DNA of 64,000 nucleotides from Nannocystis punicea. Its GTDB lineage: Bacteria > Myxococcota_A > Polyangia > Nannocystales > Nannocystaceae. Both the position numbers and the translations under genes were made by a program. Of this stretch, positions 32,660 to 43,287 are shown piece after piece; positions within the stretch are counted from its first letter, which is position 1; each line of letters opens with the position of its first letter. The DNA lies in the NCBI RefSeq assembly GCF_026965555.1, contig NZ_CP114040.1, forward strand, positions 12,478,001 through 12,542,000, given 5' to 3'. The notes beneath the pieces were generated by a model. It searched no databases and was not told where the DNA came from. It saw nothing but the letters and a program-made list of their open reading frames with translations.

Positions 32660-33660
32660 GTTCGGGTGCCACCGGAGACCTGTCTCGAGCGCCAGACATG
32701 AGGGCCTGCAGCGGGAAGGTGTCGGGCGACTCTCGGCTCGCGGACCTGCTGAGCCTCGACGGGAACGGGGACGCCGGGTGTCGCCGGGGCCTGTCAGAAG
32801 CGCGAGGCATGGGGGCCGCGAAGGCGTCGGGCGGCTCGATGCCCCCGGTCTCCAAGCGGGGCCCGAGCGGCGGGTTCGGGTGTCGGCGCCCGGGAGCTGT
32901 CTGAAGCGCCAGGCACGAGGCCTCGAGCCGGGGCCGCGGGAGGGTGACGGCAACTCGCGGGCCCGCGGATCTGCTGGGCTCGACGCGACGAGCGGCGAGT
33001 GCTCCCGGGAACCTGTCTCGAGCGCCAGCATGAGGGGCTCGATGGCGGCCCCAGGGTCTTCACGCGGGGCCCGGGCGGCGAGCTCGGGTGACGGCGCCGG
33101 GGAACCTGTCTCGAGCGCCAGCATGAGGGGCTCGATGGCGGCCCCACTGCCCGCACGTCCCCGCGGTCCCGATCCGCCTGGCCTTCCGGACAGGCCAGCT
33201 CGTCACCCTCGACGCCGCGGCTGCGCTCGCGTCCGACCCGGTGATCGCCAGGCTGCGCCCGCGCTCGCTGCTGTGCCTGCCGTTCGCGCTCCACGGCCAG
33301 CGGCTGGGCGCGCTCTACCTCGAGAACCGTCTTCATGCGGGGCCCGGGCGGCGAGCTCGGGTGACGGCGCCGGGGAACCTGTCTCGAGCGCCAGCATGAG
33401 GGGCTCGATGGCGGCCCCAGGGTCTTCACGCGGGGCCCGGGCGGCGAGCTCGGGTGACGGCGCCGGGGAACCTGTCTCGAGCGCCAGCATGAGGGGCTCG
33501 ATGGCGGCCCCAGGGTCTTCACGCGGGGGCCCGGGCGGCGAGCTCGGGTGGCGGCGCCGGGGAACCTGTCTCGAACGCCAGGCATGAGGGCCCCAGGGTC
33601 TTCATGCGGGGCTCGGGGTGTCGGCGCCGGGGAACCTGTCTCAAGCGCCAGGCATGAGGG
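32660..33660 (+). repeat. 93 bp minisatellite derived from the 3' end of the next gene
   Basis: The anchor ACCTGTCTCGAGCGCCAGC begins at 33011, 33104, 33377, 33470 and, with changes, 33564 and 33634; the main period is 93 bp. Diverged units precede it near 32680, 32788 and 32899. The units include GCGCCAGGCATGAGGG and GCAGCGGGAAGG(C/T)GTCGGGC, which are also the last coding bases of the minus-strand gene ending at 33641. So the array arose by copying that gene's 3' end. 93 is a multiple of three, so both strands show spurious 31-residue repeat frames. Confidence 0.85.
33168..33333 (+). pseudogene. GAF-domain fragment of a sensor kinase inside the minisatellite
   Basis: One frame reads IRLAFRTGQLVTLDAAAALA, then DPVIARLRPRSLLCLPFALH and GQRLGALYLEN. 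This is the core of the GAF domain found in large myxobacterial multi-sensor Ser/Thr-His kinases. It has no start, no flanking domains, and both ends run straight into 93 bp repeat units. It is therefore a ~165 bp piece of a foreign gene captured by the array. Confidence 0.75.
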
Positions 33661-34150
33661 TCTCGATCTGCGGCAGCGGGAAGGCGTCGGGCAGCTCGAG
33701 GCACTTGCCGACCCGCTGGGCCTCGACGCGGGCGGCCTGCGGGTCGGCGGCCTTGTCGACGCGCTCCTGGACGGCGTCGACGCACGAGCAGAAGGTCAGC
33801 GAGGCGCGGCGGGTGGCGACGTCGGTGCAGGTCGTGTGGTGACGCGCGAGGCTCCAGGCGAGGAACGGGTCGCGGCAGTCGAGCGAGGGGACCTCGATGG
33901 CGAGCACGCACTCGCACAACTCCTCGTCACGGGGCAGGACCATCGCCTGCGTGCAGAGGGTTTGCATGTATGCGTCCTCGGCTCGCAGGCGCTGGTCGTA
34001 GCTGACTGCGTTGCCCTGGATCATCCCGGCGAGGCCGGGCAGCAGGAACCACGCGAGCAGGGCGACGACGGGCAACCCGACGAGGACGCCGAGCAGCAGG
34101 TCCCGCGTGCGTGAACGTGGTGGGTCATCGAGATCGGCGAGCATCGGCAT
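33641..34150 (-). CDS. Single-pass membrane protein with Cys-rich extracytoplasmic domain
   Basis: I choose ATG 34150 (MPMLADLDD), preceded by GGGGGATCTT on its own strand. The 169 residues have one membrane segment (~17-37, LLLGVLVGLPVVALLAWFLL) and an extracytoplasmic part with eight Cys including CEC and CSC, probably disulphide-bonded. No family recognised. Its 3' end is the source of the 93 bp minisatellite. The gene diverges from the next one with ~150 bp between. Confidence 0.6.
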   Translation of the reverse strand: MPMLADLDDPPRSRTRDLLLGVLVGLPVVALLAWFLLPGLAGMIQGNAVSYDQRLRAEDAYMQTLCTQAMVLPRDEELCECVLAIEVPSLDCRDPFLAWSLARHHTTCTDVATRRASLTFCSCVDAVQERVDKAADPQAARVEAQRVGKCLELPDAFPLPQIETLMPGA

Positions 34151-34304
34151 AAGATCCCCCGGGAGCGTGGCGGATTTTGCGCTGCGGCGGCTGTGGAGGT
34201 CCCACAAGGGTCCGATCCCGCAGGCGCTTGGGGCTTGTGAAGCGCGGACGAACCGTACAATACTCAGGCACAGCGCCGGTGCTAGCCTGTCCGGCCCTTT
34301 CCCA

Positions 34305-34955
34305 ATGACGGCCATGCTCCGCTCCCGATCGTTCGTCGCAACCGTCCTCGCCGTGGCCATGGTGCCTGTGCCCGGCCTCGCGGCCCCCGCCGCCCCTGCA
34401 GCTCCGGCCGCGCCCGCCGCCGACCCGACCGCGTCTCAGCCCGCTAACCCGGGCGAACCGGCCGATGCGCCGCCGACCGAGGTGCCGACGAGCGACGCGC
34501 CGCCCGACGAGGTGCCGGTCGAGGAGCCCAAGCCCGAGGAGGAGCCGAAGACCGAGGAGCCCAAGACCGAGACGCCGGAGACGGTCGTCCCCGAGGGCCC
34601 CGAGCGCCCGCCCGAGCCCACCCTCGGCAACGGCAAGTTCAAGGCCAAGGGCACCGGCCTGATGATCTCCGGCGGCGTCCTGCTCGGCGCCGGCCTCGTC
34701 GGCGTGATCACGTCCTTCTTCCTCACGAACTGTCCCGAGGGCGAGGTCAGCGACTCGTTCGCCTGTAGGAACCGCCAGCACAAGACGTTCGCGGTCCCCG
34801 CCACCGGCGCGGCAGCCCTGCTCGGCGCGGTCCTCCTCATCGTCGGCCTGACCTACCGCGCCCGCTACAAGCGCTGGGAGAACTGGGACCCGACTCGCGC
34901 CAAGACCGCCTTCCGCCCGACCTTCACGGCCAACGGCGTCGGCTTCAAGTTCTGA
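34305..34955 (+). CDS. Secreted Pro/Glu-rich protein with two C-terminal membrane segments
   Basis: The 216 residues begin with a signal peptide (FVATVLAVAMVPVPGLAAPA), then ~80 residues of Ala, Pro, Glu and Lys in repeats such as PKPEEEPKTEEPKTE. Two hydrophobic segments follow (~123-142 GLMISGGVLLGAGLVGVITS and ~166-184 GAAALLGAVLLIVGL) with a short Cys-containing loop between. This layout is common in myxobacterial proteins near Ser/Thr kinase or TPR genes. Function unknown. Confidence 0.6.
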   Translation: MTAMLRSRSFVATVLAVAMVPVPGLAAPAAPAAPAAPAADPTASQPANPGEPADAPPTEVPTSDAPPDEVPVEEPKPEEEPKTEEPKTETPETVVPEGPERPPEPTLGNGKFKAKGTGLMISGGVLLGAGLVGVITSFFLTNCPEGEVSDSFACRNRQHKTFAVPATGAAALLGAVLLIVGLTYRARYKRWENWDPTRAKTAFRPTFTANGVGFKF

Positions 34956-35084
34956 GCCCCGCGGGCGCTGCCTCGAGGACGCCGCAGCACCGCTGCGCGC
35001 GTCCTCGTCGCGTTTGCGGGCCCGGAATGCGGCGCGAGTTCGAGGACGCGCACGAGCGCGGCCTCGGGGCGCCGCAGTCAGTCG

Positions 35085-35428
35085 CCCATCCCTCAGGTCG
35101 TCGGCGATATGTCCTTTGGACATGTCCCAAGAGCCATAGGTCTGGGAGGTACGGCATGTCCGAAGGGCCAGGCGGAAGCGGCGGGCATCACGGGCGGCCG
35201 ATAGCGGCCTTCCCCTGACTTGTCGTCGACATAGCTTTTTGGACATGTCGCAAGAGACGAAGGCCTGGGAGATACGGCATGTCCGAAGGGGCAGGCGGAA
35301 GCGACGGGCATCACGGCGATGACGACCTTCCCTAAAGTTGTCGTCGACATGTTTTTTAGGACATGCCGCTAGAGACGAAGGCCCCGGAGGTACGGCATGT
35401 CCGAAGGAGCAGGCGGAAGCGGCGAGCA
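35085..35428 (+). repeat. Three ~120 bp repeats of the XRE gene 3' end with palindromes
   Basis: GGCATGTCCGAAGG recurs at 35153, 35276 and 35394, each followed by GCAGGCGGAAGCG and (C/G)ATCACGG. The last copy runs into the real 3' end of the XRE gene at 35429. The units also contain TTGTCGTCGACAT and the GGACATG palindrome. The gap lies between two converging genes. Confidence 0.8.
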
Positions 35429-35812
35429 TCACGGGCGGTCGCGGCCGATGACGACCTTGGCGAGGTCGAGCAGCAGCTCGAGCTCGTGCGGCTGGGCGCG
35501 CTGGGCGATCGAGTTGAGCAGGGCCAGCAGGGTGCTCTCGGGAGAGGCGGCCGGGCCGGGCAGCTCGGGCAGGAGCAGCGCCAGCGGCACGCCCATGCCG
35601 TCGGCGATCCGCAGCAGCGTGCGCAGCCCGGGGCTGGTGTAGTGGCCGTTCTCGAGCCGCGAGACCATGTCGGAGGCGATGCCGGCGGCGCGGGCGACCG
35701 ATTGCTGAGTCAGCCCGCGCTCCTCGCGGATCGAGCGGATCCGCTGGGCGAGCGCCGCCATGTAGCGGCGCTCGTACTGCTCGCGCGCGAGGTCATAAGT
35801 CTCTTCGGACAT
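35429..35812 (-). CDS. XRE-family helix-turn-helix regulator
   Basis: The 127 residues have an N-terminal helix, then a Cro/C1-type HTH: IRSIREERGLTQQSVARAAG, then ASDMVSRLENGHYTSPGLRTLLRIADGMGVPLALLL (~22-77). The C-terminal ~45 residues are helical. The start codon sits in ATGTCCGAAGAGAC, a half copy of the dispersed palindrome. It follows uvrB on the same strand by 28 bp, so the two may be co-transcribed. Target unknown. Confidence 0.85.
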   Translation of the reverse strand: MSEETYDLAREQYERRYMAALAQRIRSIREERGLTQQSVARAAGIASDMVSRLENGHYTSPGLRTLLRIADGMGVPLALLLPELPGPAASPESTLLALLNSIAQRAQPHELELLLDLAKVVIGRDRP

Positions 35813-35840
35813 GTTCTTAAAGCAAGCAAGAAAGTGATGG

Positions 35841-37973
<2,133 letters not shown>

Positions 37974-38032
37974 GGGTTGCGAAGATTAGCAGCCGCGCCA
38001 GCCGGCGCGAGTCCGCGCGTGGCGAACGAAGC

Positions 38033-39028
38033 TCACGCGCCCGGGCGGCGCTTGAACACGACGAACAGGTACGCCAGCGACGGAAACAGCACCACGCCGC
38101 CGACGGCGAGGGCGACGAGGATCGGCGTCAACACCGAGGCCGGCGCGGCCGTGCCGGCGATCGTGTAGCCGGGATAGGCGAGGTAGGGGTACTGGGCGAC
38201 GGCCCAGCCGACCACGATCAGCGTCACCTGCGCCATCGCGCTCGCGCGCGCGAGGCCGTCGCGGCGGGTCCACAGGGCGACGAGCGCGGCGACGGCGACG
38301 AGGCCGGTGGCGAGGTGCAGCGGGGTCGCCCACGGGCTGGCCGAAAGGTCATGTCGGATCACGGGCGGCGCGACGAGGTAGGCCAGCGACGCGGTCGCGG
38401 CGACGGCGACGGCCGAGCCGAGCGCGCGGGCGCGGAAGTCGGCGCGCAGCTCGGGGTCGTCGGTCTCGTTCACGAGGTAGACGGCGGCGAGGAAGGCGAA
38501 CAACGCCAGAGTGAACAGGCCGACGGCGAGCGGGTAGGGGGCCAGCCACTCGGAGACGAAGTCGGTGTCGACGAGGCCGGTCGCAGGGTCGACGTCGAAG
38601 CCGCTGCCGAGCGCGCCGAGGACGACGCCGAGAGTGATCGGCGTGAGCAGGCTGGAGACCGCGAAGACGCCGCCCCAGCGCAGCGCGCCGCGGCCGCGGA
38701 GCGGATCGTAGTGGCTGAACACGAAGGCCGAGCCGCGCAGGACGATGCCGACCAGCATGAGCGCGAGCGGGAGGTGCAGGGCGATGCAAACCGCCGCGAA
38801 GGCCGTCGGGAAGCAGACGAAGAGGAGGACGATCAGGAGGATCAACCACACATGATTGGCCTCCCAGATCGGTTTGATAGAGTCATCGACGAGCCTGCGC
38901 TGGGCGCCCTTGCGCGGGCCCCAGGCCAGGAGCTGCCAGACGCCGCCGCCGAAGTCGGCGCCGCCCGTGAGGGTGTAGAGCACGAGGGCGACCAGCATGA
39001 CGCCGGCGATCATCAGCTCGGATGTCAT
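38033..39028 (-). CDS. cydB: Cytochrome bd oxidase subunit II
   Basis: I choose ATG 39028, preceded by GGAGAG on its strand, giving MTSELMIAGVMLVALVLYTLTGG; the longer frame upstream is built from repeats. The 331 residues have about eight membrane segments and the family motifs GGADFGGGVW and PIWEANHVWLIL. It forms the bd-type terminal oxidase with CydA. A 228 bp gap of repeats separates it from cydA, so the usual tight cydAB spacing is broken. Confidence 0.9.
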   Translation of the reverse strand: MTSELMIAGVMLVALVLYTLTGGADFGGGVWQLLAWGPRKGAQRRLVDDSIKPIWEANHVWLILLIVLLFVCFPTAFAAVCIALHLPLALMLVGIVLRGSAFVFSHYDPLRGRGALRWGGVFAVSSLLTPITLGVVLGALGSGFDVDPATGLVDTDFVSEWLAPYPLAVGLFTLALFAFLAAVYLVNETDDPELRADFRARALGSAVAVAATASLAYLVAPPVIRHDLSASPWATPLHLATGLVAVAALVALWTRRDGLARASAMAQVTLIVVGWAVAQYPYLAYPGYTIAGTAAPASVLTPILVALAVGGVVLFPSLAYLFVVFKRRPGA

Positions 39029-39300
39029 GGTCTCTCCGAAGATGTCCTCAGGGACATGTTCATGGGGGCGTGCGAAGCGGAGGCGGGAGGTCGCGCGGGG
39101 GTCATGGCGCCTCCGTTGTGGGTGTCCCGATGTCCTCGAGGGCAGGGTGATACAGGGGAGCGGAGGCGGCGAGACCGAGGCGGTGGGAGCCTCCGTCGCG
39201 GATACCCCCGCGGGCATGCCCGATCGGGATGTCCTCGAGGAGCGGGAGGGGCGGGGTCATGGCGCCTCCGTGGCGGATGTCCCGGAGAGCATGTTCGATG
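39029..39300 (-). repeat. Degenerate ~75 bp repeats between cydA and cydB, copied from the cydA end
   Basis: GGCGCCTCCGT(T/G)G occurs near 39107 and 39262, and GGATGTCC(C/T)(C/G)GA(G/g) blocks near 39135, 39230 and 39280. They match the last codons of cydA (GTSATEAP). The palindrome ATGTCCTCAGGGACAT is at 39042-39057. Confidence 0.65.
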
Positions 39301-40606
39301 GGCCATGTTTCTTGTCGCGGTCGGCGGCGAACACGACGCGGCGGAGCAGGACGATCACCGTGACGCCGAGGAGGACGTAGAGGCCGGTGAAGGTGAGGAA
39401 CGGGATGACGAGGTGCGGAGTCGGCGTGACCGCGTCGGCGGTGCGGAGGATGCCCTGGACGATCCACGGCTGGCGTCCGACCTCGGTGACGGTCCAGCCG
39501 GCCTCGATGGCGATGACGCCGAGCGGGGCGCTGACGACGAGGAGGCGCAGGTACCAGTCGGGCAGCTCGCGGCGGCGGGCGGCGAACGTCGCGCCGAGCC
39601 CGGCGACGGCGATCATGGCGAGGCCGCAGCCGACCATGATCTGGAAGGCGACGTGGACGACGGCGACCGGGGGACGTTCATCGCGGGGAAAGTCCTTGAG
39701 ACCGACGACCTCGGCGTGCGGATCGCCGTGAGCGAGGAAGCTGAGCAGGTAGGGGATCTCGAGCGCCCAGCGGGTCTCCTCGGCCTGCTCGTCGGGCCAG
39801 CCGAAGATCCGGAAGGGCGCGCCGCGCTCGGTGTCCCAGTGGCCCTCCATCGCCGCGAGCTTGATCGGCTGGTGCTCGGCGACGTGCTTGGCGGCGACGT
39901 CGCCGGTGATCGGCTGGAGCAGGGCGAACACTGCGCCGACGGTGAGGGCGATCTTCAGGGCCGGGCGGTGGAGTTCGCGCCTCACGCCGCGCAGCAGCAT
40001 GGCGGCGTGGATGCCCGCGACCGCGAAGCCGACGCTGGCGAAGGCGGCGCAGGTCATGTGCAGCACCTCGCTGAAGGCGGCCGGGTTCCACATGGCGGCG
40101 AACGGTTCGACGCTGGTGGCGCCGGTGGCGGGGTCGCCGGTGAAGCCGGCCGGGGTGTTCATCCAGGCGTTGGCGCACAGGACGAAGGCGGCGCTGGCGG
40201 TGCCGGCGAGCAGGACCATGACGCCGGAGAACAAGTGCACGCGCGGCGAGACGCGGTCGCGACCGTAGAGGAAGATGCCGAGGAAGATCGCCTCGAGGAA
40301 GAAGGCGAAGCCCTCGAGCGAGAACGGCATGCCGATGATCGGGCCGGCGAAGGCCATGAACTGCGGCCACAGCAGGCCGAGCTCGAACGACAGCACGGTG
40401 CCCGAGACGGCGCCGACGGCGAACATGATCGCGGTGCCCTTCGCCCACCGCTCGGACAGCTCGCGGTAGATCGGGTCGCCGGTCCGTCGATGCCGTCGCT
40501 CGGCGATCACCATCAAGAGCGGCATCGCCATGCCGACGATCGCGAACAGGATGTGAAAGGCCAGCGACATCGCCATCTGGGCGCGTGCGGCGAGGAGGTC
40601 GGTCAT
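39257..40606 (-). CDS. cydA: Cytochrome bd oxidase subunit I
   Basis: This subunit carries all the haems and oxidises quinol. The 449 residues include the haem ligands expected from E. coli: His18 (in SLAFHILF), His183 (SEVLHMTC) and Met324 (AFQIMVG), plus Glu98 in PFSLEGF and the GRQPWIVQG motif. The quinol loop between GHWDTERG and GDPH is short, as in the CIO/short-loop class. The C-terminus after the last membrane segment (~15 residues, SNMLSGTSATEAP) is made of the same sequence as the downstream repeats and a GGACATG-type palindrome. Confidence 0.94.
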   Translation of the reverse strand: MTDLLAARAQMAMSLAFHILFAIVGMAMPLLMVIAERRHRRTGDPIYRELSERWAKGTAIMFAVGAVSGTVLSFELGLLWPQFMAFAGPIIGMPFSLEGFAFFLEAIFLGIFLYGRDRVSPRVHLFSGVMVLLAGTASAAFVLCANAWMNTPAGFTGDPATGATSVEPFAAMWNPAAFSEVLHMTCAAFASVGFAVAGIHAAMLLRGVRRELHRPALKIALTVGAVFALLQPITGDVAAKHVAEHQPIKLAAMEGHWDTERGAPFRIFGWPDEQAEETRWALEIPYLLSFLAHGDPHAEVVGLKDFPRDERPPVAVVHVAFQIMVGCGLAMIAVAGLGATFAARRRELPDWYLRLLVVSAPLGVIAIEAGWTVTEVGRQPWIVQGILRTADAVTPTPHLVIPFLTFTGLYVLLGVTVIVLLRRVVFAADRDKKHGPSNMLSGTSATEAP

Positions 40607-40701
40607 GGTGCCTCACCTCAAGAGTACGGCGAGGCGGAGGACGGGCGAGGCAGGACGTCGCGGCCTTGTGCGGTGGACCGGCGAGGTGCTAAGCCGATGT
40701 G

Positions 40702-41427
40702 ATGCGGGCGCGAGTTCCGGCGTGGCGAGGGCTGTACGCGATCCTCGACCTGCCGCATGCGGGGGGGCTCGAGCCGGCGGCGGCGCTGGCCGGGCTGCTC
40801 GGGGTCATGGAGATCGGTCCGGAGAAAGCTCCCACGATCGTGCAGCTGCGGGCCAAGCACGCCGACGCGGCGGAGCGCGGGCGGCTCGCGCGTGAGCTGG
40901 CGCCCATGGTGCGCGCGGCGGGAGCTCTGCTGATCGTCGACGACGACGTCGAGGCGGCGATGGCAGCCGCTGACGGTGTTCACCTGGGCCAAGAGGACAT
41001 GGCGGAGCGGACAGGTGACCGGCCGTGGACCGAGTGGCTCGCGGAGCTGCGACGCGCCGCGCCGCCGGGCTTCTTGATCGGGCTGTCGACCCACACGCGC
41101 GCACAGGTCGAGCACGCGGCCGGGCTCGACGTCGACTACATCGGCTTCGGACCGATCCTGCGGACCCGCTCCAAACTCGCGCAGGAGCCCGCTGTGGGCT
41201 TCGAGGAGCTGGAGACGGTCTGCACCGTCTCGCCGCACCCGGTGGTCGCGATCGGCGGCCTCGGGGCCGAGGAGGCGCTGCGGTGCGCACGGGCGGGAGC
41301 GGCCGGCGCGGCGATGATCGGCGCGCTGGTGGGCGCGACCGAGGCGGAGGTCCGCGCGCGGGCGACGACCCTGGCGACGGCGCTGAGGCACGCGATTGAC
41401 GCGCTGGGTCAGCCGCCGAGCCGGTAG
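40702..41427 (+). CDS. thiE: Thiamine phosphate synthase
   Basis: ThiE joins HMP-pyrophosphate and HET-phosphate to form thiamine phosphate. The 241 residues form a TIM barrel with YAILDLPHAGG at the start, VQLRAKHADA, LLIVDDDVEAAMAAADGVHLGQEDM, the phosphate-binding DYIGFGPILRTRSK and VAIGGLGAEEA. DYIGFGP...T(R)SK is a clear ThiE signature. The ATG 40702 overlaps a GTG. No other thiamin genes are adjacent. A GGACATGGCGGAGCGGACAG segment (40998-41017) resembles the dispersed palindrome inside the coding sequence. Confidence 0.88.
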   Translation: MRARVPAWRGLYAILDLPHAGGLEPAAALAGLLGVMEIGPEKAPTIVQLRAKHADAAERGRLARELAPMVRAAGALLIVDDDVEAAMAAADGVHLGQEDMAERTGDRPWTEWLAELRRAAPPGFLIGLSTHTRAQVEHAAGLDVDYIGFGPILRTRSKLAQEPAVGFEELETVCTVSPHPVVAIGGLGAEEALRCARAGAAGAAMIGALVGATEAEVRARATTLATALRHAIDALGQPPSR

Positions 41428-41556
41428 GCGAGCAGGCCGCCCGATCGCTGACGCACAAGCCGGCGGTTACGCCGCGAACTTGCGGCGCCGGCGGATCGGG
41501 GGCATCACAGAAGGGTGCAGCTGGCGGGCGATACGGCGGGTAGGGCGGTGCGTCGC

Positions 41557-41751
41557 ATGGCGACGTCCGCGGATCCCGGCCGCGAAGTGGTCGACGTGTT
41601 CGTCGCGCGTCGCCATGTCCGCACCGGCCCGCTGCACACGCGGCCGCTCGGCGAGGTCGACGACCGCTCGGGGCTCGAGACGCGCCTGCCGCTGCTGATC
41701 CTGCTCGGCCTCGGGGTCCTGGTGGGCGTGCAGGTCTATCTGGCCGTCTAG
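41557..41751 (+). CDS. Small single-pass membrane protein
   Basis: A 64-residue product (MATSADPGREVVDVFVARRH onward) ends in one hydrophobic helix LLILLGLGVLVGVQVYLAV. An in-frame GTG at 41515 would add 14 residues. The pattern is plausible for a small tail-anchored protein but I know no family. Confidence 0.4.
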   Translation: MATSADPGREVVDVFVARRHVRTGPLHTRPLGEVDDRSGLETRLPLLILLGLGVLVGVQVYLAV

Positions 41752-41915
41752 CGGCGTTTCGCGCCCGTCGAGCGCCTCCGCGCTGCCGGCGTCGCGTGGC
41801 GGATGTTCGCCGACAGGCGGTCGCGCGGCCGACGGCTCGGTTCGCTGGTGCGGTCGTCGCCGGGTCTCCTACATGGGCGCGAAGCGGGGTTCGTGGTCAG
41901 GAGCTCGGATGAACG

Positions 41916-41945
41916 AAAGGCCCTGTCCTCACGGACAGGGCCTTT
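41916..41945. terminator. Perfect 13 bp hairpin between convergent genes
   Basis: AAAGGCCCTGTCC (41916-41928), loop TCAC, GGACAGGGCCTTT (41933-41945). It is followed by CATGCCC-AGGA-GGGCATG and GGGACATG-type repeats up to 41990. AAA/TTT ends give a modest U-tail in each direction. Confidence 0.8.
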
Positions 41946-42000
41946 GGTGCATGCCCAGGAGGGCATGTCGCAAGGGACATGGCCCTCGCGACATATAGGC

Positions 42001-43200
42001 TCAGCTGTTCTCGAGCACGAGGGCGATGCCCTGGCCGCCGCCGATGCAGGCGGCGCCGACGGCGTAGCGGCCGGAGCGGCGGCGGAGCTCGTGGACGAGG
42101 TGGGCGGTGATGCGAGCGCCGGAGGCGCCGAGCGGGTGGCCGAGAGCGATGGCGCCGCCGTCGACGTTGGTCCTGTCGCGGTCGAGGCCGAGCTCCTTCT
42201 CGCAGGCGAGGTACTGGGCGGCGAAGGCCTCGTTGATCTCGAACAGGTCGATGTCGCCCTGGGCGAGGCCGGCGCGGGCGAGGGCGCCGCGGATGGCGGG
42301 GACGGGGCCGATGCCCATGATCGTCGGCTCGACGCCGGCGACGTGCCACTGGACGATGCGAGCGAGCGAGGTGAGGTTGTGGCGCTTGACCGCCTCCTCG
42401 CTGGCGAGCACGAGCGCGGCGCCGCCGTCGCAGATGCCCGAGGCGTTGCCGGCGGTGACGACGCCGTCCTTCTTGAAGGAGGCCGGCAGCTTGGCCATGG
42501 TGTCGAGGTTGGCGTCGCGGCGCGGGTGCTCGTCGACGGCGAACTGGGTCGGACCCTTCTTCGACTTGATCTCGACCGGCGCGAGCTCGGCGGTGAAGCG
42601 ACCGGCGTCCTGCGCGGCGGCCCAGGTCTGCTGCGAGCGCAGGCCGTAGGCGTCGCACTCGGCGCGGCTGATGCCGTACTTCTCGGCCAGGTTCTCGGCG
42701 GTCATCGCCATCGAGCAGCCGGCGTACGGGTCGGTCAGCGAGGTCCACAGGCTGTCCTCGAGCTTGAGGTCGACGCCGAGCCGGGCGCCCCAGCGCAGGC
42801 CGCGGCCCACGTGCGGGGCCTGGCTCATGCTCTCGGAGCCGCCGACGAGCGCGATCTCGGCGTCGCCGGCGAGGATGTCGTGCACGCCGCTGACGACCGC
42901 CTGGAAGCCCGAGCCGCACAGACGGTTGACGGTGAGCGCCGGGACGGGGACCGGGACGCCGCTCTTGAGACCGACGTGGCGCGCGAGGTAGATCGCGTCG
43001 GCCGAGGTCTGGGCGACGTTGCCGAACACCACGGTGTCGACGACCTCGGGGCTGACGCCGCCGGCCTGGAGCGCGGCCTTGGCGGCGACCACGGCGAGGT
43101 CGGTCGCGGTGAAGTCCTTCAGCGCGCCGCCGAAGGTGCCGAAGGGCGTGCGCTTGGCCGCGACGATGTGAATGGCGCGAGAGAGTGGCTTCTTGGTCAT
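42001..43200 (-). CDS. Acetyl-CoA C-acyltransferase (thiolase)
   Basis: The 399 residues are a complete thiolase: nucleophile Cys95 in NRLCGSGFQ, GGSESMSQAP, NASGICDGGAALV, the His in GGAIALGHPLGASGAR and the second catalytic Cys in AACIGGGQG. It could serve beta-oxidation or acetoacetyl-CoA formation; the sequence alone does not decide. No hydroxyacyl-CoA dehydrogenase or enoyl hydratase is adjacent. Note AACIGGGQG in place of the usual CxGGGxG with Gly-Gly-Gly intact. Confidence 0.92.
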   Translation of the reverse strand: MTKKPLSRAIHIVAAKRTPFGTFGGALKDFTATDLAVVAAKAALQAGGVSPEVVDTVVFGNVAQTSADAIYLARHVGLKSGVPVPVPALTVNRLCGSGFQAVVSGVHDILAGDAEIALVGGSESMSQAPHVGRGLRWGARLGVDLKLEDSLWTSLTDPYAGCSMAMTAENLAEKYGISRAECDAYGLRSQQTWAAAQDAGRFTAELAPVEIKSKKGPTQFAVDEHPRRDANLDTMAKLPASFKKDGVVTAGNASGICDGGAALVLASEEAVKRHNLTSLARIVQWHVAGVEPTIMGIGPVPAIRGALARAGLAQGDIDLFEINEAFAAQYLACEKELGLDRDRTNVDGGAIALGHPLGASGARITAHLVHELRRRSGRYAVGAACIGGGQGIALVLENS

Positions 43201-43287
43201 ACGTGGGCTCGTTGCTCGAAGTATGCGGGAGGGGTGCAGACCGCGAAAGGTTGAGCATCCTCACGGTTTGCGCTTCAATCACGGAGG

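Noticed and set aside
32660..33660. A 31-residue repeat protein (EPVSSASMRGSMAAPG...)
   Set aside because: The 93 bp period keeps frames open on both strands alike. The frame is interrupted by a GAF fragment and starts without a ribosome-binding site; the source is a gene 3' end on the other strand.
39102..39217. A longer cydB start
   Set aside because: The extra ~60 residues come from repeats and lack membrane character; ATG 39028 with GGAGAG is the better start.
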